A stretch of DNA of 34,251 nucleotides from Rhizobium sp. Q54 (GTDB taxonomy: Bacteria; Pseudomonadota; Alphaproteobacteria; Rickettsiales; UBA1997). Location of the stretch: positions 1 to 34,251 of the forward strand of contig CAMBXE010000017.1 of assembly GCA_945871805.1 (NCBI GenBank), given 5' to 3'. Shown here piece after piece: positions 1-8,307 of the stretch. Both the position numbers and the translations under genes were made by a program. Below the pieces are notes generated by a model. That model did not search any database. It saw only the letters and a program-made list of their open reading frames with translations, and was not told the origin of the DNA. Positions within the stretch are counted from its first letter, which is position 1. Every line of letters begins with the position of its first letter.

Positions 1-166
1 AGGCGAGGCGATCCGCGATCGCTCCGATTTGTTTTAAGAATTACTAAGTCCCTATCAACTATTGTAGCTCAAGGGTCATGGCGAGATAAAAAGTTTTTTC
101 AATCTAGAAAATCATATTTCAGCATGATTAGAATTTTTTCTTAAGGCAGCCTCTAAAAATCCAAAC
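1..166. other. Left-edge stretch with no recognisable gene
   Basis: No open frame of useful length, RNA gene or family repeat is recognisable here. The first 30 bases are GC-rich and contain a GCGATCGC palindrome, while the rest is AT-rich with scattered stops on both strands. It lies just beyond the decayed transposase fragment and may be degraded insertion-sequence remains, but nothing proves that. Confidence 0.4.
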
Positions 167-442
167 TTAATTAACTAAACTCGATTCCAGAAATTTTTTG
201 ATTCCGAATTTAGCAATAATTTCGAGGTTTTCTGCGGGTTTTTGGTGACGATTTCTGGGTTTAATCTGAGCGTTGGCTTTTGCACCAGCTGAGCTTTTGC
301 GATCTTTCTAACGGAGGATGTTTAGGTCTAAGCGGAAGGCTTCCCAATTGATGTTGTGGTTGAGAGAAACTAATGGATCACCGAGTTTTGTGAGTTTGTT
401 GGCTCTATCCATTAAATCGAAGAATCCGAGCTGGTTTAGCAT
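167..442 (-). pseudogene. Remnant of IS5-type transposase N-terminus
   Basis: Reading the minus strand from the ATG at 442 gives MLNQLGFFDLMDRANKLTKL followed by GDPLVSLNHNINWEAF. This resembles the conserved start of IS5-family transposases (FFDL..R...L...GDPLE.LN..I.WE.FR). The frame meets TAG after about 44 codons, exactly where the family normally continues with K-K-D-R-K-S. It then resumes with KDRKSSAGAKA and ends at a TAA around 167. The catalytic DDE core is absent, so the copy is dead: one nonsense mutation plus loss of almost all of the protein. The tail after SAGAKA is not recognisable to me. Family assignment is from memory of the N-terminal pattern, not from a search. Confidence 0.65.
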
Positions 443-443
443 T

Positions 444-486
444 GGTTTTGGCTTTGGTTTTGGCTTTGGCTTTGGCTTTGGCTTTG
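444..486. repeat. TTTGGC/TTTGGT hexamer microsatellite
   Basis: About seven head-to-tail copies of TTTGG(C/T) lie immediately upstream of the transposase remnant. On the minus strand they would encode an alternating Lys-Ala/Lys-Thr run within a 35-codon frame beginning MAKQQQNLRK at 512. That frame is out of register with the transposase start at 442 and soon stops. The repeat unit is a multiple of three, so expansion or contraction would not shift a frame. It probably marks slippage in a decaying IS copy. Confidence 0.7.
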
Positions 487-512
487 CGTAAGTTTTGTTG
501 TTGTTTTGCCAT

Positions 513-747
513 TGTTTTTGTGAGTCAGAAAGCAGACTTAAAGCTGCTTCGCTCTAGGGCTTGCGACGGAAACAAATTAACAAATAAACCAATAAAATAC
601 AACGACTAATTTCTTGCGAACCAAGGTAAATCAAGGGTTTGGAGGGTGGAGAGTTTTGGATTTAGAGTGGAGTTGGGATTGGCGAATGTCGCTATGAATT
701 TTTTAGTAGGGATCTTGGGTTGAAGTGGGTAGAAAAACTTCTGAAGC
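513..747. other. Intergenic stretch without recognisable gene
   Basis: This stretch lies between the IS remnant and the 3' end of putA. I see no convincing coding frame, RNA gene or family repeat in it. Together with 443-512 it forms more than 300 bases holding only the microsatellite and the short lysine/alanine frame described separately. Confidence 0.5.
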
Positions 748-769
748 CCTCGACGCTTGCGCGTCAAGG
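748..769 (-). terminator. Putative hairpin terminator of putA
   Basis: Read on the minus strand, CCTTGACGC, a GCAA tetraloop, then GCGTCGAGG form a 9-bp stem with one G-T wobble, 11 nt past the putA stop. A T-rich stretch (AGTTTTTCT) follows about 10 nt later rather than directly, so it is an imperfect intrinsic terminator. The stable GNRA-type loop argues for a real RNA hairpin. Confidence 0.5.
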
Positions 770-780
770 ATAGTGAAAAA

Positions 781-3700
781 CTAAGACTCGAGAGATTCCA
801 GAGCTTGAGCGATGTAACCGAAACGGTGGTAGTTGTTGCTTACGGATTGCTCTTGAAGGTAGTTCAATAATTCTATGCGACCTTGATAAATTACGTTTTC
901 GCTAATCATCGCCATTCCGCTTTTTGCGGCTTGGTTTTTGATGGAATCGGATTCATTACCGCCAACTAGTCGGACACGCTTGAATTTTTCCATGCGCTGT
1001 AGGAAATCTTCGTTTTTTTCAGTTACAACGTTTGTGTGCCACAAAATTGCTGGGGAAATTTTTTCGATTTCGATGAGAAGATTTTCATTTTCGAGGCTGA
1101 CTCCAACTTCACTAACACAGAGTTTTGCCGCAAGAATCGCCAGAATTAGATCTTTTACCGAGGCGGAAGAATCGGCCCTAATCGCAAAATTAGGCAGTTG
1201 TAAAAAGCGCGTAATGTTTGATTGGCCAGGGATTTTTTGGTAATCGATCTCTTTTACAAAGAAGCCGTTGTAAGAGGCGATGTAATTCTTGAGCGCTGGC
1301 AAAATGTTGAGTTTATCTTCTTTTGCCAAGTCTTGGAGGACGTTTTTTAAATTGTATCCATCGGCATTAATGTCCAAAGAAGCGCTGCAAACAGGGGCTT
1401 TGGATCCATTTTCAAAATTAAAGAATTGATAAATGTAATTTAATCCTCCGGCTTTAATCCCGATGCCGAAGGCAGATTTATTCATTCCACCGAAGGGTTG
1501 ACGTTCAACAACCGCGCCAGTTGAAGAGCGATTGATGTAGAGATTTCCGGCTTGAATTGAGTCTTTCCACAAAAGCTGCTCATCATCATTCAAGCTTTCC
1601 AAGGCAGAGGTTAAGCCGTAGCCGGTGCTATTTACTAAGTCGATGCCATGTTCCAAGCTATCAATTTTCATGATTGTTAAAACCGGGCCAAAGAACTCAG
1701 TCATGTGGCTCTTGTCGCCAATTTTAGTGCCGATTTTCAAGCCAGGAGTCCAAAGAGTTTGAGCTTTATTCAGGCATTGAGGTCGAAGAAGCCAGCGTTC
1801 GTGTGGCTCGGTTTGAGTGAGAGCATATTCCAAATCTGCCAAAGGCTTTCTGATCAAAGGATTGACTTTGGTTTTGAAATTCCAAGCCCCGTCAGAAGTT
1901 AGGCTTTTTGCCGCATCAACAAGTGTATGTAGGAATTTTTCGTCTTCGTAGATTTCTTTTTCCAAAGCTAAAAGCGAAGTGGCAGAACATTTTTGTCCAG
2001 AGTTTGAAAAGGCAGAATGCAGAACGTTTTTGATTGCCTGATCTTTGTCGGCAAATTTCGTAACAATCGTGACGTTTTTACCGCCCGTTTCTGCGATCAT
2101 TTTAACCGTCGGATTGCTCTTAATAATCGAAAGCGCGGTATTCGTGCCGCCAGTGAAGACAATCATTTCAAGCAATTTGCTCTTAGTCATTTCCATCGCT
2201 ACTTCCGAGTTAAAGCTCGGGATGAATTGCAACACGTCCTTTGGAACGCCCGCATCCCAGAAACATTTTGCTAATTCATAGCCGGTAAAAGTGGCGAAAT
2301 TTGACGGTTTGAAAATGACATTACTTCCCGCAATCAAGCCTGCGAAGATCCCGCCAGCTGGAATCGCGAGAGGAAAATTCCAAGGACTAAGAACTAAGAC
2401 AGTTTTTTTCGCCGTGTAATTTACGTCAGGATTTTCGCTTATCATTTTTAGCAAGCTGTAGCTGTAGAAATTGCCAAAGTCGATTGCCTCAGTGATCTCA
2501 GGATCGCTTTCAACGAAAGGCTTGCCCGTTTCTAGAGCAAGCGCCCCCATTAAATCGCCGCGTCTATTTTTGAAATTATCCACAACTTTGGTGATGATTT
2601 CTAAGCGATTTTCTACGGAAAGATTTCTCCAAAAGGTATTTTCTGACGCGCAAGTAAGGGCCTCTCTGGCCTCTTCAACCGTGGCTCCGTGATAAAACCC
2701 AACAACTTTTCCTTCGGCATTGTGGTCTTTAATTTCGTGAGCTTCGTCAGCTGGCACGATTTCTTTACCATTGATTACTGCATTCACAGTTAACCCGGAA
2801 ATATTCTGCCATTTTTCTGCAATTTTTTTAGCAAATTCGTAGTTAGCCGTGATTGAAAAATCGGTGTCCGCCTCTGACTTGTAAGAATGACCAAAAGTTT
2901 TTGGATCGGTTGAAAAATTTTCTGTGAGACGATTTTGCGTGCGATTTACCGGGAATTCATTTTTCTTTTTGAGGTAGAGCGACTCTTCAAATTTATCTTC
3001 GAGCATCTTCAAATTTTCCTGATTCAAGCCGTTAACGTAGCGAAGGTAATTGTCGCGCGAAGTATTTTCGTCAAGGCGGCGCACCAAGTATCCAATGGCG
3101 CTGATAAAATCTTCTTTGCTGCCAAATGGTAAATAGAGCAACACGTTCATGCCGAATTCTTGTGCGAACATTCTTGAAACATGCTCAGACATTCCGCTCA
3201 GCATTTCAAAAGTTACGAGATTGAGCGTGCCGTTTTCTTTCGCAGTTAAGTAGATGTGGGCGATGTCGAAAAGATTGTGCGAGGCCACGCCAATTCTAAC
3301 TGCGTTGATATTTTCTTTTTCGAGCGCGAATTCAAGCATGCGCTTGTAGTTGGCATCGGTCATCGCCTTGATTGAAAATGGTGCAAGCGGCCAATTTCTT
3401 TCGTGGGTTTCAAATAATTCCATGTCCATGTTGGCACCTTTTACGACCCTTACACGCGCAGGAGCTCCGCCATTTTTAACTTTTTCTTTGGCCCAGGTGG
3501 TGATTTTTTGCAGGTAGATGAATGAGTCAGGAAGATAGGCCTGAAGAGCGATTCCGGCAGTTAGATTTTTGAATTCAGGCTTGCTCAAAGCGCGAATGAA
3601 AGTCTCAACCGTGATCGACAAATCGCGATATTCTTCCATGTCGAAATTGACCATTTTATTCGATTTTTTGCCGGTTTTCGGACAGGTATATTGGTTCTCT

Positions 3701-4314
3701 TGAGCGGCTCTGTAGATGATGCTGATTTTTTCGACCAAGGCTTCGATGGTTTGTTCGAACCCAACTGAACTGATTTGCGAGTAGATCGTAGAAATTTTAA
3801 TCGAGATGCAATTGATCGCAGGATTTTGTAAATCTTCGATATATTGATTGGTTCTTTTTTCTGCATCTTCTTCGCCAAGAAGAAGCTCGCCAACTCGGTT
3901 GAGATTTGTGTTCAGGTTATTTTTTAAATTCTTAGCAATGCGCTTGCCTAAGATTTTATCCGAGCCGAATAAAACATATTTTGAAGTGGTGAGGTAGATG
4001 AATTGTTTAACTAGAGGAATGGCAATCGGGTGAGCAAAACTTCTGGTCAGGTTGTAAAGATCGACCAATCTTTTTTCGACGAAGCTCAAGAAATTTAGGT
4101 TGGGAATTTTACCGATAATTGTCGCGATATCGGCGGTTTGCTTAGGTCGGAAAGCCTTGTCCATCATCGAAATTACGAAGGATTTATCTTCGGAATTCTG
4201 GAAAAATTTATCCATTTTTGCGGCGTAAATCTTATCCGAAATCGATTGGTATTTCTTCGATTTTTCCATCCATTCTTTAGCGAGAATTTTTGCGTCTTCG
4301 TTGAGATTTTTCAT
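781..4314 (-). CDS. putA: Bifunctional proline dehydrogenase / P5C dehydrogenase
   Basis: PutA oxidises proline to glutamate in two steps: an FAD-dependent proline dehydrogenase and an NAD-dependent glutamate-semialdehyde dehydrogenase. The 1177 residues show the proline dehydrogenase barrel in about the first 460 (RVRVVKGANMDME, IGVASHNLFD, LVRRLDENTS). The aldehyde dehydrogenase follows from about 490 to 1000, with LSPWNFPLAIPAG, Glu742 in ETGGKN, Cys776 in SGQKCSATS and PFGGMNKSAFG. Spacing of Glu742 and Cys776 matches the family. The last 170 residues are a less conserved C-terminal region. There is no N-terminal ribbon-helix-helix domain, so this is not the autoregulatory enterobacterial type. 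It lies downstream of putP on the same strand with a palindromic repeat between. The ATG at 4314 is the natural start and starts upstream are blocked by that repeat. Confidence 0.96.
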   Translation of the reverse strand: MKNLNEDAKILAKEWMEKSKKYQSISDKIYAAKMDKFFQNSEDKSFVISMMDKAFRPKQTADIATIIGKIPNLNFLSFVEKRLVDLYNLTRSFAHPIAIPLVKQFIYLTTSKYVLFGSDKILGKRIAKNLKNNLNTNLNRVGELLLGEEDAEKRTNQYIEDLQNPAINCISIKISTIYSQISSVGFEQTIEALVEKISIIYRAAQENQYTCPKTGKKSNKMVNFDMEEYRDLSITVETFIRALSKPEFKNLTAGIALQAYLPDSFIYLQKITTWAKEKVKNGGAPARVRVVKGANMDMELFETHERNWPLAPFSIKAMTDANYKRMLEFALEKENINAVRIGVASHNLFDIAHIYLTAKENGTLNLVTFEMLSGMSEHVSRMFAQEFGMNVLLYLPFGSKEDFISAIGYLVRRLDENTSRDNYLRYVNGLNQENLKMLEDKFEESLYLKKKNEFPVNRTQNRLTENFSTDPKTFGHSYKSEADTDFSITANYEFAKKIAEKWQNISGLTVNAVINGKEIVPADEAHEIKDHNAEGKVVGFYHGATVEEAREALTCASENTFWRNLSVENRLEIITKVVDNFKNRRGDLMGALALETGKPFVESDPEITEAIDFGNFYSYSLLKMISENPDVNYTAKKTVLVLSPWNFPLAIPAGGIFAGLIAGSNVIFKPSNFATFTGYELAKCFWDAGVPKDVLQFIPSFNSEVAMEMTKSKLLEMIVFTGGTNTALSIIKSNPTVKMIAETGGKNVTIVTKFADKDQAIKNVLHSAFSNSGQKCSATSLLALEKEIYEDEKFLHTLVDAAKSLTSDGAWNFKTKVNPLIRKPLADLEYALTQTEPHERWLLRPQCLNKAQTLWTPGLKIGTKIGDKSHMTEFFGPVLTIMKIDSLEHGIDLVNSTGYGLTSALESLNDDEQLLWKDSIQAGNLYINRSSTGAVVERQPFGGMNKSAFGIGIKAGGLNYIYQFFNFENGSKAPVCSASLDINADGYNLKNVLQDLAKEDKLNILPALKNYIASYNGFFVKEIDYQKIPGQSNITRFLQLPNFAIRADSSASVKDLILAILAAKLCVSEVGVSLENENLLIEIEKISPAILWHTNVVTEKNEDFLQRMEKFKRVRLVGGNESDSIKNQAAKSGMAMISENVIYQGRIELLNYLQEQSVSNNYHRFGYIAQALESLES

Positions 4315-4337
4315 CTTTATTAGTTGGTTGAATTACT

Positions 4338-4602
4338 AAAAACGGACCCCGCAACAAGTGCGGGGTGACAGGTTGGGAGCGCACTTTCTCAGTCGGGAAT
4401 ACCTACTCCCAACCTGGAACATTTTACTCCCAACCAGGAATGTCTCGTTCCTAACCTGTCACCCCGCACTTGTTGCGGGGAGGCGGGTCGGGAGCGTGCT
4501 TTCCTCAGCCGGAAATAATCCCAACTGGGAATGTTTTACTCCCAACCTGGAATGTCTCGTTCCTAACCTGTCACCCCGCACTTGTTGCGGGGTCCGTTTT
4601 TT
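4338..4602. repeat. Family A palindromic element, three-arm copy (A1)
   Basis: The ends are perfect inverted arms of about 36 bp: AAAAACGGACCCCGCAACAA... at the left and its complement ending GGGGTCCGTTTTT at the right. A second copy of the right arm begins at 4453 and the terminal one at 4565, so a 112-bp block is tandemly duplicated inside the element. Each arm also folds by itself (CCCCGCA, loop ACAAG, TGCGGGG) and is followed by T-runs on both strands, so it could terminate transcription in either direction. The interior has imperfect 21-bp repeats of the type CTCCCAACC(T/A)GGAA. Short open frames crossing it are repeat artefacts. It fills most of the putP-putA gap. Confidence 0.9.
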
Positions 4603-4619
4603 CTTATCTATTTTTGTTA

Positions 4620-6101
4620 TTACTCATTCATCACATCAAGCCTTTTGAAATCGGCTGAAACCTTGTGTGGCACTTGCTTTGGAGTCATTAAGCTCACCAT
4701 CACAATGGTCGCGAATGAAAGCACAAATGCTGGCAAAATTTCGTAAGAGATGAATGACATTTTGCTGAAGATGATTGCGCCCGCAGCTCCAGAAATAACG
4801 CCAGCGATCCCGCCATATCGAGTAGTTTTTTTCCAATAAAGCGAAAGAAGAACGATTGGTCCAAATGCAGCTCCAAGACCAGCCCAAGCGCGCCCGACCA
4901 AAGCAAGAACGCTGGCGGTTGGATCTGCGGCAATAACCATCGCAATCAACGCGACAACAACAACCCACATGCGAGTTACAAAAAGCATCTCTTTATTTGT
5001 GGCATTTTTTCTGATGAAGTGGCGGTAAAAATCTTCGCTGAGAGCACTGCAACAAATGATGATCTGCGCGTTAGTGGTGCTCATTGTCGCCGAAACAATC
5101 GCCGCAACCAGCACGCCAATAATGATTGGATGGAAAATCGAGTGAGACATCGCGATGAAGACGGTTTCTGGTTCTTTCAGCGGGCTTCCAGCAAAATAAA
5201 CAAAGCCCAAAAGCCCGATTATTGCGGCTCCAGCCATCGACAAGGTCATCCAAGAAATACAAATTTTTCTAGCCAGGCCGATGCGGCGTGGATCTTGGAT
5301 CGCCATGTATTTCGAGATGATGTGCGGCTGTCCAAAATAGCCCAATCCCCAAGCGAAGAATCCGAGAATTCCAAGAAGATCTAAGCCGTAAAATGGATCA
5401 ACGTGACTTGGCGCCATCTCAATAGTTTTCATTACGAAATCTGAAGCGGTGAGATCGGAAGTGCCAACGATGAAAAAAGGCACGAATAACAACACGCAAA
5501 AGATTAATATTCCCTGGAATAAATCGGCGTAACTGACCGCCAAAAATCCGCCAAGCAAGGCGTAAGAAACGATGCCAACGCTAGATAGAACAAGGGCTGA
5601 AAAATAAGAGATTCCGAAAATTGCGGAGAATAATTTGGCGCTGCCAGTGAATCCTGCGGCGATGTAAATGGTGAAGAAGAAGATGATTACGACGAGGGTG
5701 GAAATGTTGAGAATTCTGCTTTTATCTTCGAGGCGATGTTCAAGAAATGAAGTGATGGTGAGGGCGTCACCAGAAATTTCGGTGTATCTTCTGAGGCGCT
5801 TGGCGATGATTTTCCAGCTACAATAAGAGCCAGCAATTAGGCCAATTACGATCCAAATTTGGTTGACTCCGTGTAGGTAAAAAGCGCCGGGAAGGCCCAT
5901 CAATAACCAGCTGCTCATGTCTGAAGCGCCAACGTTCATCGCGCCAACAATTGGGCCAAGTTTTCTGCTTCCTAAAATGTAATCGGAGAAAGTTTTTGTC
6001 TTTTTGAAGGCCTGGTATCCGAGATACATCAGCCCAGTAAAATAGATCAGAATAGTCGCGAGGATGTAAGGATTACCTTCGCTGTTTTGCATTAATTCCA
6101 T
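4620..6101 (-). CDS. putP: Sodium/proline symporter, SSS family
   Basis: PutP imports proline with sodium across the inner membrane. The 493-residue length and hydrophobic profile with about 13 membrane segments fit the sodium-solute symporter family. The N-terminal stretch SDYILGSRKLGPIVGAMNVG, then GASDMSSWLLMGLPGAFYLHG and the segment FGQPHIISKYMAI are typical of PutP. Its substrate call is strengthened by putA immediately downstream on the same strand. The first ATG (6101) has no Shine-Dalgarno match. The ATG three codons later (6092) has a GGA just upstream and may be the true start. Other SSS substrates cannot be excluded from sequence alone. Confidence 0.93.
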   Translation of the reverse strand: MELMQNSEGNPYILATILIYFTGLMYLGYQAFKKTKTFSDYILGSRKLGPIVGAMNVGASDMSSWLLMGLPGAFYLHGVNQIWIVIGLIAGSYCSWKIIAKRLRRYTEISGDALTITSFLEHRLEDKSRILNISTLVVIIFFFTIYIAAGFTGSAKLFSAIFGISYFSALVLSSVGIVSYALLGGFLAVSYADLFQGILIFCVLLFVPFFIVGTSDLTASDFVMKTIEMAPSHVDPFYGLDLLGILGFFAWGLGYFGQPHIISKYMAIQDPRRIGLARKICISWMTLSMAGAAIIGLLGFVYFAGSPLKEPETVFIAMSHSIFHPIIIGVLVAAIVSATMSTTNAQIIICCSALSEDFYRHFIRKNATNKEMLFVTRMWVVVVALIAMVIAADPTASVLALVGRAWAGLGAAFGPIVLLSLYWKKTTRYGGIAGVISGAAGAIIFSKMSFISYEILPAFVLSFATIVMVSLMTPKQVPHKVSADFKRLDVMNE

Positions 6102-6240
6102 GAGAGGGGGGTTTTAAATTTAATAAGTGAAGACGCGCAATCTTCTTGGAGGTCTTTCTAAGTAAGCGCCAGAAAACATTTTTTGGGTAGGGAATGAGCG
6201 CGTTTTTTTGTTAGATTTTTATAAACTGCAAGAGGGTCTT

Positions 6241-8226
6241 TTAGTTTCTTCCTAAATCTTGATCGTCACTTCCGCTTCTGGAAATGGGATGACTGATTGT
6301 TGATTTGGGTTTTTCTTTTTCTGAATCTGAATCGTCTCTAGAGAAAAGTTGTTCGCTTTTTGATTTTTGTCTTTTTTCGCTTTTAAGCTCTAAAGCTTTC
6401 AAGGTCATAATTTTTCTAACCGATTGCGGATCCAAACCATCTTCACCCCCTTTGATTAAAAGTTCGCCTTCCCTCTGTTCGAATTTTCCTTCGAACAATG
6501 TCTTTAATTTCGCTAGGTTTTCTAGACTTGTGGTGCGGAAATAAACTTCGTCATCCTCAATGAAGACGATAACTTTCGGGCCATCTTTTTTGCCAAAAAT
6601 TTTATCAGCGCCGCCTTGAATTCCGGATTTAATTTTGTGTTGTTGTGCCCCGTTCTTTTTTATCGCATCCACCGACTCTAAAGCGACGTCTTTTTCATCA
6701 ATTCTAAACGCAACTTGTCCAAGTAATTTATTCAGGAAATTGCTGGTTAAGGTGGGTATTTCAAACTCTCCCCTTGGAAGCATCTGTTTTTTAAACACCC
6801 GAAATATCTCAGAATATTTATTGTCGTCCAAAGGATCGAACCCCAAATTTACTCGTAAAAAATTTTCCTTTTTTATTTTTTCCGCTTCGTCTCGAAATTC
6901 TCTTATTTTGGCGTGAGCAATTTTTACAGACCCATCTTCGCTGCTTACTTCTTTTAGCAGCCATTCCAAAGATTTTGCTGATTTATCTGACGGCGGTTTA
7001 TTTCCTTTGCCGAAATGTTGTTTTGTAACAAGAGAGTTACCATTTATTTCCAATTCAATAGTAGAAACAGAGCTGCCACCGCTAGCCACCGAGACTATGT
7101 GAGAGCTTCCACTCATACATCGAGAAGCATAGCCGCCGACGCAATGTCTAAGATCTTTCCCTTCTCGTTTAAGCTCTTTGGCATTGACTAAAGTTATTAA
7201 TCTCCAGCCATCTTCCTTTGTAACAGAAGATGGAATCGGTATTTCTTTCGAGCCAAATATCGGAGGCCAGTGTGCGCCGTCAAAATCCCTTAATTTTTGA
7301 CTGGTTGTTTGACGAAATGGCGAATGCCAGTGTTTTGCAAAAGCAATTCTTTCTGAATTAGTAAGGTCATTAAGAAGTATTTCCTGCGTTTTTTCGCGAG
7401 ATTGTTGCTTAAGATTTGACAAGATTTCTTCGTCAAATTTTGCCCCCGGATTACTGGCATTAATTTTTCTAATTAATCTAGTTAGCAGTAAGGTTGAATA
7501 ATCTTGCACCGCATCTTCAACCTGCTGCGGATTGCTATTTTCGATTTCAACTTTTTCTGCCGAGACATCAAAGATTCCGGGACCGCCTTTGTAAAATGTT
7601 ACAAGTTTTAGTGCGGAATTCTTTTCAAGCGCTCCTTCAATTTTGCGCAGAAAAGAAGTTTCGGGATATCTTTCTGGATTAAAGCGCAAAATTTTTAGAG
7701 AGGTATTTTCTTCTATTGCGTCAGCAAGCTCGGTAGCAAAGCCATTAAAAAAAAAGAAATCATTGCTTAGCAGCTTCTTATTACCGCCCAGATGCAAACT
7801 TTCTAAACCCTTATTTACCGCGAGCATTTGAGCGATCGCCTTACCGCCATTTTTACCAATGTTATTTTTGGATAAATTAAGGCTTCGCAAAGTTGTATTC
7901 TTCTCAAGGGCGCGCGCTAACTCACTCGCCCCTTCATCGCCAAAATTATTTTGATCAAAATAAATTGATTCCAGATCCGCATCTGTTGTTAAAAAATCAG
8001 CAAAATGTTTTGCGGCTTTTGGCCCAAGATTGCCGCGTCCAACTTCAAGACTTTTTACAATTCCTCTGTTGTGAGTAAGTTCTTCTACAATTTTTTGAAC
8101 TTCTTCGTCGCTACGAATCTTGCCGCCACTCAAGTTTAAATACCCAGATCGCCGAACTTCTTCAGTGATAAATCCAGAAGGCCTTGTTGAAAAAGGTCGC
8201 AACGCAGCAGAAATAAATTTTCTCAT
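6241..8226 (-). CDS. Leucine-rich-repeat protein with PcfJ-like domain
   Basis: The 661-residue protein has three visible parts. Residues 1-20 (MRKFISAALRPFSTRPSGF) are basic, free of acidic residues and rich in Arg, Ser and Phe, resembling a mitochondrial presequence more than a Sec signal. Residues about 50-220 contain about five ribonuclease-inhibitor-type leucine-rich repeats, for example LRSLNLSKNNIGKNGGKAIA and LESLHLGGN. Around residues 340-430 a PcfJ-like pattern appears: LRHCVGGYASRC (His361-Tyr366), then STIELEINGN and KQHFGKGNKPPSD. PcfJ was named from an Enterococcus conjugative plasmid and its activity is unknown. The C-terminal 60 residues are charged, Ser-rich and probably disordered. 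It is monocistronic and divergent from parB. A role as a secreted host-directed protein is my inference; no secretion genes are present here. Confidence 0.75.
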   Translation of the reverse strand: MRKFISAALRPFSTRPSGFITEEVRRSGYLNLSGGKIRSDEEVQKIVEELTHNRGIVKSLEVGRGNLGPKAAKHFADFLTTDADLESIYFDQNNFGDEGASELARALEKNTTLRSLNLSKNNIGKNGGKAIAQMLAVNKGLESLHLGGNKKLLSNDFFFFNGFATELADAIEENTSLKILRFNPERYPETSFLRKIEGALEKNSALKLVTFYKGGPGIFDVSAEKVEIENSNPQQVEDAVQDYSTLLLTRLIRKINASNPGAKFDEEILSNLKQQSREKTQEILLNDLTNSERIAFAKHWHSPFRQTTSQKLRDFDGAHWPPIFGSKEIPIPSSVTKEDGWRLITLVNAKELKREGKDLRHCVGGYASRCMSGSSHIVSVASGGSSVSTIELEINGNSLVTKQHFGKGNKPPSDKSAKSLEWLLKEVSSEDGSVKIAHAKIREFRDEAEKIKKENFLRVNLGFDPLDDNKYSEIFRVFKKQMLPRGEFEIPTLTSNFLNKLLGQVAFRIDEKDVALESVDAIKKNGAQQHKIKSGIQGGADKIFGKKDGPKVIVFIEDDEVYFRTTSLENLAKLKTLFEGKFEQREGELLIKGGEDGLDPQSVRKIMTLKALELKSEKRQKSKSEQLFSRDDSDSEKEKPKSTISHPISRSGSDDQDLGRN

Positions 8227-8307
8227 GTTTTTTGGCTCTTTGCTATTTCTTGTTTGGGAAATTACGTTTTGTACGGAGTGATTTCAGAATTCTACAACAG
8301 GAAAAAA
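8227..8307. promoter_or_regulatory. Divergent upstream region of LRR gene and parB
   Basis: This 81-bp gap separates two outward-facing starts and must hold promoters or leaders for both, unless these lie inside the genes. On the plus strand CAGGAAAAAAATG places an AGGA Shine-Dalgarno 5 nt before the parB ATG, which decides the 8308 start over the upstream in-frame ATG at 8254. I could not identify clear -35/-10 boxes. Confidence 0.45.

Noticed and set aside
781-4314. PutA as autoregulatory transcription factor
   Set aside because: The N-terminus lacks the ribbon-helix-helix DNA-binding domain of enterobacterial PutA.
4358-4658. Open frames of 60-96 codons across the putP-putA gap
   Set aside because: They are read entirely from the palindromic repeat (peptides such as CHPALVAG and PRTCCGV are translations of its arms), overlap each other and have no ribosome site.
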